DNA of 10,027 bases, taken from contig PMFP01000160.1 of assembly GCA_003155175.1 (NCBI GenBank), forward strand, positions 5,381 through 15,407, given 5' to 3'. A program made the position numbers and the translations under genes. Origin of the DNA: Vulcanimicrobiota bacterium. Its GTDB lineage: Bacteria > Vulcanimicrobiota > Vulcanimicrobiia > Vulcanimicrobiales > Vulcanimicrobiaceae. This document shows, one piece after another, positions 1 to 5,601 of this stretch. The notes below the pieces were generated by a model, which saw only the letters and a program-made list of their open reading frames with translations, was not told the origin of the DNA and ran no database searches. Every line of letters starts with the position of its first letter. Positions within the stretch are counted from its first letter, which is position 1.

Positions 1-116
1 ACGACGTTGCGGCCCTTCGGCCCGAGCGTCACCTTGACGGCGTCGGCGAGAATGTTCGCACCGCGCTCGAGCGCGCGACGCGCGTTCTCGTCAAATACTA
101 GTTGCTTTGCAGCCAT
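1..116 (-). CDS. groEL: Chaperonin GroEL (Hsp60), N-terminal fragment
   Basis: GroEL is the 60-kDa subunit of the double-ring cytoplasmic folding chamber and works with GroES and ATP. Only the first 38 codons are in the window; the gene runs off the left edge. The visible peptide begins MAAKQLVFDENARRALERG and continues to the VTLGPKGRNV segment, the conserved nucleotide-binding strand of the equatorial domain in all group I chaperonins. The ATG at 116-114 follows an AGGAG-type ribosome binding site that overlaps the groES stop codon. It lies 19 bases downstream of groES, so the two are clearly one operon controlled by the upstream CIRCE region. Identity is secure; whether the rest of the gene is intact cannot be judged. 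Confidence 0.97.
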   Translation of the reverse strand, partial: MAAKQLVFDENARRALERGANILADAVKVTLGPKGRNV

Positions 117-135
117 GATAAATTCCTAACTCTCC

Positions 136-441
136 TTAAACGCCGGCCGGGACTTTGTCCACGATCGCGAGGACGTCTTTTTCCGAAATGATCAGGTACT
201 CTTTACCGTCGACCTTGATCTCGCTACCCGAATATTTCGAGTAGATGATCCGGTCGCCGGGCTTCACGCTCATCGGAAGCGTCGTGCCGTTGTCGAGGAC
301 GCGGCCCGTGCCCACCGCGCGAATGTGGCCCTCTTGGGGCTTTTCCTTGGCGGTGTCGGGCAGAAAGATACCGCCCGTGCTCTTTTCGGTCTGCTCGACG
401 TGCTCCACGACCACGCGATCGCCCAAAGGCTTGAGATTCAC
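136..441 (-). CDS. groES: Co-chaperonin GroES (Hsp10)
   Basis: GroES is the heptameric lid that closes the GroEL chamber. The 101-residue product has the usual family length (about 95-102). It shows the N-terminal LKPLGDRVVVE strand, the flexible mobile loop around residues 17-35 (EKSTGGIFLP) whose hydrophobic IFL contacts GroEL, the KPQEG turn, and the C-terminal half with VKPGDRIIYSKYSG and DGKEYLIISEKDVLAIV. The start is GTG at 441-439; a perfect GGAGG lies 6 bases upstream (448-452), which settles the choice. It is the first gene of the groES-groEL operon, and tandem CIRCE-like repeats with a sigma-70-like promoter lie just upstream. Nothing is odd in the protein itself. Confidence 0.98.
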   Translation of the reverse strand: MNLKPLGDRVVVEHVEQTEKSTGGIFLPDTAKEKPQEGHIRAVGTGRVLDNGTTLPMSVKPGDRIIYSKYSGSEIKVDGKEYLIISEKDVLAIVDKVPAGV

Positions 442-447
442 TGGAAA

Positions 448-452
448 CCTCC
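448..452 (-). promoter_or_regulatory. groES ribosome binding site
   Basis: GGAGG on the minus strand lies 6 bases before a GTG start codon. It decides the groES start, because no ATG is present at the conserved N-terminus. Confidence 0.9.
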
Positions 453-475
453 AAAATTCTGATTTCTGAACAGGG

Positions 476-502
476 TTAGCACTCCCAACGTGAGAGCGCC
501 AG
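476..502 (-). promoter_or_regulatory. CIRCE operator, promoter-distal copy
   Basis: This is an inverted repeat matching the CIRCE consensus TTAGCACTC-N9-GAGTGCTAA. On the plus strand the left arm TTAGCACTC is perfect (476-484). The spacer is exactly 9 bases (485-493). The right arm GAGCGCCAG (494-502) matches 6 of 9. CIRCE is the binding site of the repressor HrcA, and in the transcript the element usually lies at the start of the 5' leader. Here it begins immediately downstream of the predicted transcription start and precedes the groES ribosome binding site, so repression of groES-groEL is expected. The hrcA gene is not in this window. Confidence 0.85.
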
Positions 503-509
503 CCCTGTC

Positions 510-538
510 ATGTTAGCAGACTCAGGGGGTGAGTGCAA
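510..538 (-). promoter_or_regulatory. Putative sigma-70-type promoter of groES-groEL
   Basis: Read on the minus strand, a TTGCAC box (538-533) is followed after exactly 17 bases by TAACAT (515-510). These match the -35 consensus at 3 of 6 and the -10 consensus at 4 of 6. The predicted start would fall near 503, between the two CIRCE-like repeats. The boxes are weak, but the location and spacing fit the two operators. Confidence 0.55.
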
Positions 539-539
539 G
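513..539 (-). promoter_or_regulatory. Second CIRCE-like operator overlapping the promoter
   Basis: A second, degenerate CIRCE lies 37 bases (start to start) from the first. On the plus strand the left arm TTAGCAGAC (513-521) matches 7 of 9, the spacer is 9 bases, and the right arm GAGTGCAAG (531-539) matches 7 of 9. It covers the predicted -35 and most of the -10 box of the groES promoter, so a bound repressor would block polymerase directly. It matches the consensus at 14 of 18 arm positions against 15 of 18 for the first copy. The exact 9-base spacer in both makes chance unlikely. Binding by HrcA is inferred. Confidence 0.7.
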
Positions 540-574
540 CCGGTTTGGTGGGGCCGGGCGTGCGTGCCGCGGCC

Positions 575-1126
575 TTATTCGCCGCACTCCGGGCTCTTGG
601 CGCAACGGATAGCCTGCTTGACGGCGCCGGCCAGATCCGCTGCCGCGTAGACTGTGACTTGCTGCGTGTCGAGTTCGAAGCCGAACGGCGCTCCTACCGC
701 TCGATAGAAGTGCAAAACGACCGAGCTGCCGTAGGTCGGCACGCTGGCGACCAGCCTCGCACCGGCAAAGTCGTTCTCCACGTCCGGACCGTACATCGCC
801 GCGAGCAGCGCGCGCACGGCCGGGACGTTGGCGATCGGCGCCCCGCCCGCTTCCGGGAGGTAGCTCTCGCTCAAAACGCGGCCTTCCGAGCCGAGCGGCG
901 CGTTGTAAACCCAGGTAAGCGAGCCGGCCAGGACCCGCGCTCGCCCGCCGCCCGGGCCTTCGCCGCCGCCGGTTTCCCGACGAACCGAGCCCTTGAGCAC
1001 GGCCGGATTCCCCGCAAGCCAGGCCTGCGCCTGAGCCCACGTCATGCCGGGTTTGGCGGTGACGGCAAGGGGCGGCGACGCTGCGGCGAGCGCCGCGAAG
1101 AGCAGCGCGGTTGACCCCCGGCTCAT
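575..1126 (-). CDS. Small secreted protein of unknown function
   Basis: A 183-residue product that I do not recognise as any family. Residues about 1-24 look like a Sec signal peptide: MSRGS, a hydrophobic Ala/Leu stretch, and a likely cleavage after AVTA. A gap-prone Gly/Arg-rich segment follows at residues 48-64. The rest (66-170) reads as an alternating beta/alpha domain with YNAPLGSEGRVLSESYL, VRALLAAMYG and VVLHFYRAVG. Two cysteines near the C-terminus (175 and 181) could form a disulphide after export. The ATG at 1126-1124 was chosen because it gives the signal peptide and begins 10 bases after the stop of the upstream lipoprotein gene; the frame stays open to an ATG at 1237, but that would run into the lipoprotein gene. 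The ribosome binding site is weak, so translation may depend on coupling. Export is likely; function is unknown. Confidence 0.7.
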   Translation of the reverse strand: MSRGSTALLFAALAAASPPLAVTAKPGMTWAQAQAWLAGNPAVLKGSVRRETGGGEGPGGGRARVLAGSLTWVYNAPLGSEGRVLSESYLPEAGGAPIANVPAVRALLAAMYGPDVENDFAGARLVASVPTYGSSVVLHFYRAVGAPFGFELDTQQVTVYAAADLAGAVKQAIRCAKSPECGE

Positions 1127-1136
1127 TCTTGCGCGC

Positions 1137-2171
1137 CTACGGGACCGGCGCTCCCGTGTCGTCCCAAACGTTTCCGTTCTCGACGTTGCCGGCGCCGCTA
1201 GCCGAGAAATATGCGATCCAGCCGTATTGGCCGCCAAGCGGAAAGTAGATTGGGCTGATGCGATTGTTCAGGATGCGGATGCCCGTGGTCGCGCCCTTGC
1301 TGCCGTCTCCGCCGTAGATCGTATAACTTCCGCCGGCCAGCAAGTTGTCGTCGATCAGGACGTTCGACTGCCTGCCGAAGTCTTCGAACAGACCGACGGC
1401 GTCGGTTTGACCGAGTCGATTGAGGACCGTGTTGTGGTAGACGGTCAAATCGCCGCCTAAATTCGACGTGATTCCGTTTGTGTGGTCGCCCGCGATGTAT
1501 CCCATGTCGTGGATGTAACTGTTCTCGAGGAAGGCGTGTCCGCCGGCGGGTTGGATACCGGTGCCCGCATAGAAAATGTTTACGCGTAAGACGCGCATTC
1601 CCGTCGTTGACGAGATCTGGTTGATCGCCGCGGCCACGCGTCCGGTCGTCGCGTTCTTTCCCGAAACTTCGGTGTCTTCGATGAGCGCGCCGTTGCCCGC
1701 CGTCCCGTTTTGACCAACGGCAATTCCGTACGTGGACTGGCCCGTGATGTCGTGCACGCGGCAGCGCTTGACGGTGACGTTGGGCGCTTCGATCACGACC
1801 GGAACGCCGTTGAAGTCCAGGCTGTCGAGCACCGCGCCGGCCCCGTTGACGACCACGTACCCGCGCGAGTCATAATACCAGCCCGGTCCGCTCGATTTCT
1901 GCGCGGGCACGCTGACGAGCTTCGTTCCGGCGGGAACGCCCGTGTTCGTCTGGTCGGGAAAGCCGCAGACGTGCGGCGAGCGGACGCAGTCCCGCATCGG
2001 CGTGGGTTTGGGCGTCGGCGCCGGTTTGGTCGCGGACGAACTCCCGGGCCTCCCCGCTTGAGACACCGCGGACGGCACGCCGGGTAACCCGGCGGATCCG
2101 CCGCCGCACGCGGCCAGGAGACCCGATGCAACGATGACGGCGACGTACGGCGCAGTACGAAAGGAGCGCAT
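1137..2171 (-). CDS. Lipoprotein with right-handed parallel beta-helix domain
   Basis: A 344-residue surface lipoprotein. Residues 1-21 form a lipoprotein signal peptide ending in the lipobox LAAC, with the lipidated cysteine at 22. A flexible Gly/Ser/Pro-rich linker follows (about 23-60, including PAPTPKPTP). Two cysteines at 62 and 69 may pair. From about residue 85 to the end the sequence has the short repeated strands of a pectate-lyase-like beta-helix: VVVNGAGAVLDSLDFNGVPVVIEAPNVTVKRCRVHDI, then GALIEDTEVSG, AFLENSYIHDMG, LTVYHNTVLNR, VLIDDNLLAGG and IRILNNRISP. Such folds usually bind or cleave polysaccharides, but I cannot place a catalytic site and do not claim lyase activity. The ATG lies only 6 bases downstream of a good -10 box, suggesting a leaderless mRNA. 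It is probably co-transcribed with the small secreted protein downstream. Confidence 0.88.
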   Translation of the reverse strand: MRSFRTAPYVAVIVASGLLAACGGGSAGLPGVPSAVSQAGRPGSSSATKPAPTPKPTPMRDCVRSPHVCGFPDQTNTGVPAGTKLVSVPAQKSSGPGWYYDSRGYVVVNGAGAVLDSLDFNGVPVVIEAPNVTVKRCRVHDITGQSTYGIAVGQNGTAGNGALIEDTEVSGKNATTGRVAAAINQISSTTGMRVLRVNIFYAGTGIQPAGGHAFLENSYIHDMGYIAGDHTNGITSNLGGDLTVYHNTVLNRLGQTDAVGLFEDFGRQSNVLIDDNLLAGGSYTIYGGDGSKGATTGIRILNNRISPIYFPLGGQYGWIAYFSASGAGNVENGNVWDDTGAPVP

Positions 2172-2177
2172 GATAGG

Positions 2178-2206
2178 TTCATATCACAGCCGGGCGCGTT
2201 CGCCAA
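2178..2206 (-). promoter_or_regulatory. Putative promoter giving a leaderless lipoprotein mRNA
   Basis: On the minus strand TTGGCG (2206-2201; 4 of 6 to consensus) is followed after exactly 17 bases by TATGAA (2183-2178; 4 of 6). The -10 box ends 6 bases before the lipoprotein ATG (2171), so the expected transcription start coincides with or touches the A of the start codon. No Shine-Dalgarno sequence is visible before this ATG, which agrees with a leaderless transcript. Confidence 0.5.
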
Positions 2207-2247
2207 GCGAGGCCACGACGCGAGCTGGTCGAATGCACGGCTAACGT

Positions 2248-2727
2248 ATGACGACCACGACGCTCACGCACCGGCCGATCGGAAAGATTCTGGTCGACGG
2301 CATTCTCGCGGGTCTGGCGGGCGGCATCGCGTTCGACGCCTACCTCTGGCTTACCACGGTACTGCCGGTTCGGGGCAGCCTTCCGGCAATGTGGGAGTGG
2401 GTCGCGTCGGCGGTCTTTGGAAACGCCGCGCTGTCGAATCCTCGATTCGCGACCGCCGGCCTGGCCGTGCATCTCGCCGTCAGCATCGGATGGGCGATCG
2501 CCTATGCGTGGGCGGCGTCGTCGCGGCCGTCGATCAACCAGCGCTGGCAGATCTCAGGCGTAACGTACGGACTGGTCGTGTACCTCTTGATGCAAATCAT
2601 TCTGCTGGTCGACGACAAGTGGGTCTTCCCGCCCAGTCCGAACGCGTTCTTGAACGCGGTCGCGGCGCACGCGCTCTTTTTTGGACCGCCGGTCGCATAC
2701 GTCGTCGCGAGGCTGCAACGCGCGTGA
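2248..2727 (+). CDS. Four-helix integral membrane protein of unknown function
   Basis: A 159-residue, strongly hydrophobic protein with four likely membrane helices at about residues 13-38, 67-90, 103-121 and 133-153. The first helix is glycine-rich (LAGLAGGIAFDAYLWL) and carries an acidic residue in the membrane. Short polar loops contain MWEWVASAVFG, SSRPSINQRW and VDDKWVFPPSP. I know no function for it; it recalls small conserved inner-membrane proteins of the YagU/DUF1440 kind, without a motif that proves it. An in-frame TAA sits one codon upstream (2242-2244), so the ATG at 2248 is the earliest start; no good Shine-Dalgarno is visible. Its stop codon overlaps the alr start in a GTGA (2724-2727), so the two are translationally coupled. 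It is divergent from the lipoprotein gene across 76 bases. Confidence 0.8.
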   Translation: MTTTTLTHRPIGKILVDGILAGLAGGIAFDAYLWLTTVLPVRGSLPAMWEWVASAVFGNAALSNPRFATAGLAVHLAVSIGWAIAYAWAASSRPSINQRWQISGVTYGLVVYLLMQIILLVDDKWVFPPSPNAFLNAVAAHALFFGPPVAYVVARLQRA

Positions 2728-3857
2728 TCGGAAGCGTGCGCGTTTCGCTCGGAGCCTTGCGCCACAACGCGAGCGCGCTCGCGGAAATGGTCGGCCCGCA
2801 AGCGGCCGCCTTCGTCGTGAAGAGCAATGCGTATGGGCACGGGCTCGTCGAGACGGCCCTGGCCGTCGAAGGATTTGCTTCGCGTTTATGCGTGTACGCC
2901 GTGGACGAAGCGATCGCGCTCCGCGACGGCGGCGTCACCAAGCCGATCCTGATCCTGGGTCCCGTCCCCCCGGAGGAACTCGATCGCGCGCACGCAGCCA
3001 AGGTGGAGATCTCGCTTTGGGACACCCACGGTTTCCTACGGCGCGTCCAAGTTGCCGGCGGCAAGCGCCACCGTCCGTTTCCCGTGCACGTTAAGATCAA
3101 CACGGGCTTGAACCGGCTCGGACTGAACCCCGAAGACCTAGCCGATTCCGTCGAAAACCTGCTGCAGTTTCCGGAGATCGAGATCGCAGGCATCTTCTCG
3201 CATCTGGCCTCGGCGGAAGAACTCGACTCGCCGTACACGCTGCACCAACTCGACGTCTTCAATCGCGCATACGGGCAATGCGCGCCGACGCTGGCGGCGC
3301 AGGGACTGCGCCCGTTGCGCCATCTTGCCGCCTCGGCCGCGGCGATGCTCTGGCCGCAGACGCGACTCGATTTCTCGCGCTTCGGCATCGCGCTCTACGG
3401 ACTGTGGCCGTCGGCGCAGACGCGCGAAGCGATGGGCTCGCACGGGATCGCGCTCGAGCCCGCGCTCTCGTACCGCTCGGTCGTGGTCGTCGAGCGGACG
3501 GTTCCGGCCGGCGAGCCGATCGGCTACGGCAACAGCTTCCACGCACCGCGCGATCTCCGCGTCGGCGTGGTTCCCTGCGGTTACGCCGACGGCGTTCCTC
3601 GCGCACTCTCCAACCGCGGCGCGTTTCTGGTCGACGGCGCGCGTTGCCCGATCGTCGGGCGCGTCGCGATGAACGTGACGGAAGTGGATCTCAGCGCGGC
3701 GCCCGGCGCGCACGCCGGCTCGACGGTCACGCTCATCGGGCGCGACGGCGAAGAAGAAGTCACGGCCGACGAATGGGCGACCTGGTGCGATACGATCAAC
3801 TACGAAATCGTCGCGCGGCTGCCGGCCGAACTGCCGCGCGAATACGTCGAGACTTAG
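2724..3857 (+). CDS. alr: Alanine racemase
   Basis: This PLP enzyme interconverts L- and D-alanine in the cytoplasm and supplies D-Ala for peptidoglycan. The 377-residue length is typical. Visible landmarks are the PLP lysine K33 in VVKSNAYGHG, K124 in VHVKINTG (the lysine usually carbamylated), R131 in NRLG, HLAAS at 200, RFGIALYG with R219 facing the pyridine nitrogen, the catalytic Y268 in IGYGNSF, CGYADGVPR at 285-293, and Y360 in TINYE. The usual Met-Asp of the GRVxMDxxxVD motif is Met-Asn here (N317). The frame is open far upstream, but homology begins at VIGSVRVSLGALRHN, so the GTG at 2724 is taken; it overlaps the preceding stop by 4 bases. The stop TAG overlaps the convergent citrate synthase stop. 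Its product feeds the Ddl encoded at 6357-7322. Confidence 0.96.
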   Translation: MIGSVRVSLGALRHNASALAEMVGPQAAAFVVKSNAYGHGLVETALAVEGFASRLCVYAVDEAIALRDGGVTKPILILGPVPPEELDRAHAAKVEISLWDTHGFLRRVQVAGGKRHRPFPVHVKINTGLNRLGLNPEDLADSVENLLQFPEIEIAGIFSHLASAEELDSPYTLHQLDVFNRAYGQCAPTLAAQGLRPLRHLAASAAAMLWPQTRLDFSRFGIALYGLWPSAQTREAMGSHGIALEPALSYRSVVVVERTVPAGEPIGYGNSFHAPRDLRVGVVPCGYADGVPRALSNRGAFLVDGARCPIVGRVAMNVTEVDLSAAPGAHAGSTVTLIGRDGEEEVTADEWATWCDTINYEIVARLPAELPREYVET

Positions 3858-5029
3858 GGCGCGACGGGGGCGGGGTCTCGTGCCTCGACCGGAACGTAAT
3901 GGGCTTCGACCGGACCGGAGTAACTCGCCTGCGGCCGGATTAAGCGATTGTCGTGCAGCTGCTCGAGCACGTGGGCGCTCCAGCCGGCGATACGGCCGCA
4001 CGCAAACAAACACGTGAACTCGTCGCCCGGAATGCCTAAGTCGGCAAGCACGGGCGCGGTATAGAAATCTACGTTGGCGTAGATCTTTCGGTCGGGCTTC
4101 TGCTCTTGCAGCACCTTGTTGGCGGAGTCTTCCAACGCGCGCGCGACCGCGTACCAATGCGTGTTGCCGGCGTGCTCGCTCAACTTCGCGGCCATCGCCT
4201 CCAGATGTTTGGCGCGCGGATCGCGCACCTTGTATTCGCGATGGCCCATGCCCATGACGCGCTCCCCGCGCGCCAGGACGCCGCGCACGTAGGCCTCGGC
4301 CCGCGACGGCGCGCCGACCTCGACCATCATGTTGTACGACGCGCTGGCCGCGCCGCCGTGCAGGTCGCCTTCGAGCGTCGCGATGGCCGCCGTGACGGCC
4401 GCGTAGATGTCGGCACGCGTAGATGCCGTCACGCGCGCCGAGAACGTGGACGCGTTGTACGAATGGTCGGCGAGCAAGACGAAGTACGTGTCGATGGCGT
4501 CTTCCTCGACGGCGCTGGGGACCTTGCCCGTTCGCATGTAGAGAAAGTTGGCGGCCTGCGACAGGTCGGCGCGCGGTTCGATCGGATCGAGTCCGCGCCG
4601 GATCCGGTCCCACGCGGCCAGGATCGTCGTCATTTTCGCGATGAGCTCGAGCGCGGTATACGCGTCGGAGACGTGCTCGCCGCGCGCGTTGACCGGCGAA
4701 AACAGCGCCAAGCCGCTGACGATCGTTCGCAAGACGTCCATCGGCCAAGCGGATTTCGGCACGCGCTGCATGGCTTCGACCAGCGCCTCGGGCAGGACGC
4801 GGCGCGCTCCGAGTTCGCGCTTGAGCGTTTCCAGCTCGACGGCGGTCGGCAGGTGACCGTAAAACAGAAGATGGATGACTTCTTCGAACGATGCGTTCGG
4901 AGCGAGATCGTCGATGTCGTATCCGCGATACGTGAGCCGCCCGAGCTGCCCTTCGACGTTGCTGAGCTCCGTGGAACCGACGACGACGCCTTCGAGGCCG
5001 CGATCCACAACCAAACCCGTGGTAGACAA
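3854..5029 (-). CDS. gltA: Citrate synthase (hexameric/Gram-positive-like type)
   Basis: The enzyme condenses acetyl-CoA and oxaloacetate to citrate, the entry step of the TCA cycle. The 391-residue product begins with the GLEGVVVGSTELSNVEG and LTYRGYDIDDLA segments of the shorter citrate synthases. It has all the catalytic residues: H189 in LADHSYNAST, the LHGGAA loop at 223-228, H263 in MGMGHREYKVRDPR, and D321 in NVDFYTAPVL. The substrate-binding arginines occur in GRIAGW (346) and RPQASYSG (365). The start is TTG at 5029-5027 with GGAGG 5 bases upstream; the frame stays open to 5254, but the extension has no family homology. The stop TAA overlaps the alr stop. 2-Methylcitrate synthase (PrpC) shares these motifs and cannot be excluded; no prp genes are nearby, which favours citrate synthase. 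Confidence 0.93.
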   Translation of the reverse strand: MSTTGLVVDRGLEGVVVGSTELSNVEGQLGRLTYRGYDIDDLAPNASFEEVIHLLFYGHLPTAVELETLKRELGARRVLPEALVEAMQRVPKSAWPMDVLRTIVSGLALFSPVNARGEHVSDAYTALELIAKMTTILAAWDRIRRGLDPIEPRADLSQAANFLYMRTGKVPSAVEEDAIDTYFVLLADHSYNASTFSARVTASTRADIYAAVTAAIATLEGDLHGGAASASYNMMVEVGAPSRAEAYVRGVLARGERVMGMGHREYKVRDPRAKHLEAMAAKLSEHAGNTHWYAVARALEDSANKVLQEQKPDRKIYANVDFYTAPVLADLGIPGDEFTCLFACGRIAGWSAHVLEQLHDNRLIRPQASYSGPVEAHYVPVEARDPAPVAP

Positions 5030-5034
5030 GGAAT

Positions 5035-5039
5035 CCTCC
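5035..5039 (-). promoter_or_regulatory. Citrate synthase ribosome binding site
   Basis: GGAGG on the minus strand lies 5 bases before TTG (5029-5027). It fixes the unusual start codon and argues against the longer reading frame. Confidence 0.88.
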
Positions 5040-5045
5040 AGTTTT

Positions 5046-5108
5046 GCGGGGTTCGCCCGCCCCCGAATGTGGGGCGAGTGAGCCTTGGCGAGGCGGACGC
5101 GGCTCGCC
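5046..5108. other. GC-rich hairpins in the gltA/DUF5069 divergent leader
   Basis: The 130-base divergent intergenic region contains GCGGG (5046-5050) pairing with CCCGC (5056-5060), a 6-bp stem CGCCCC (5058-5063) with GGGGCG (5071-5076), and GGCGAG (5087-5092) with CTCGCC (5103-5108). The first two stems share bases 5058-5060, and a second GGCGAG at 5073-5078 could also pair with CTCGCC. This could be a switching leader, but such pairings arise easily in GC-rich DNA. I could not find convincing -35/-10 boxes here in either direction. Confidence 0.25.
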
Positions 5109-5159
5109 TCCATCCGGCCTTCCGGCATGGTCCCCGTCCCGCCCGCAGAAGGCCCGGGA

Positions 5160-5594
5160 ATGGACGCATTAGACTTAACCCTTCGCCCGCCCCGCCCGCC
5201 GCGCGAGCCCCTAGCCGGCCTCGATTTGATTATGGCCGCGCGAACCGTCGACAAACTGCGAGCGTCGCTTCCCGGCGGAAAACTCGGCAGCTACCACATC
5301 TCGGGATTTAGCGAAGTGCTCTTCGCCAAGCTCGGCATTACCGAAGACGAACTGCGCGCGGTCGTCGAGCGCGCCGGCGGCGACGCCGACGTTGCCGCCT
5401 GGATCCGCGAGCGTTGCTCTCCCGAGGCGATCGCCGCCGTCAACGACGTCATTCCGAGGCGGCTCGTACGAGACCGCGTTGGCGATCCGGAGTTCGTCAA
5501 GAAATATCCGTTGCTGCCGACGATGCCCGGCGACGCGCCGCTGGTGGACGTCCTGCCGCTGGACGACGCAGCCGCTTTCGCAAACAAAGCGTAG
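5160..5594 (+). CDS. DUF5069 domain protein
   Basis: A 144-residue soluble protein matching the DUF5069 pattern as I know it: PPRPPREPLAGLDLIMAART at about residues 10-29, VDKLRASLPGGKLGSYHI near 30-47, and a helical region with LGITEDELRAVVERAGGDADVAAWIRE. No biochemical role is established to my knowledge. There is no signal peptide or membrane segment. The ATG at 5160 is preferred because AGAAGG lies 7 bases upstream and the domain begins just after it; the frame is open further up to 5085, but that part is unrelated low-complexity sequence. The gene ends 7 bases before the crotonase gene, so they form a probable two-gene operon. It is divergent from citrate synthase. Confidence 0.82.
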   Translation: MDALDLTLRPPRPPREPLAGLDLIMAARTVDKLRASLPGGKLGSYHISGFSEVLFAKLGITEDELRAVVERAGGDADVAAWIRERCSPEAIAAVNDVIPRRLVRDRVGDPEFVKKYPLLPTMPGDAPLVDVLPLDDAAAFANKA

Positions 5595-5601
5595 CGGCGG
5601 C

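Noticed and set aside
540..574. Possible terminator after the small secreted protein (GGCCG paired with CGGCC)
   Set aside because: A five-base stem with a 12-base loop and no following T-tract; not a credible intrinsic terminator.
2233..2244. Three-codon upstream frame ATG-CAC-GGC-TAA just before the membrane protein ATG
   Set aside because: Too short to judge, no ribosome binding site and no evidence that the region is transcribed; could be chance.
2391..2723. Alanine racemase frame open upstream through the membrane protein gene
   Set aside because: Low-complexity Arg-rich translation in another frame of a convincing membrane protein; alr homology starts at 2724.
3138..4748. Long minus-strand open frame across alr and citrate synthase
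   Set aside because: It crosses two well-supported genes in other frames and translates to Arg-rich, motif-free sequence.
5110..5130. CCGG-CCTT-CCGG hairpin upstream of the DUF5069 gene
   Set aside because: Short stem with a bulge in very GC-rich DNA; no regulator site or conservation can be seen from one sequence.
5030..5254. N-terminal extension of citrate synthase by up to 75 codons
   Set aside because: The added sequence is Arg/Gly-rich with no family similarity, overlaps the divergent DUF5069 gene, and a TTG with a perfect GGAGG sits exactly where homology begins.
4106..5311. Long plus-strand open frame opposite citrate synthase
   Set aside because: Antisense to a gene with all catalytic residues intact; the composition is that of a shadow frame.
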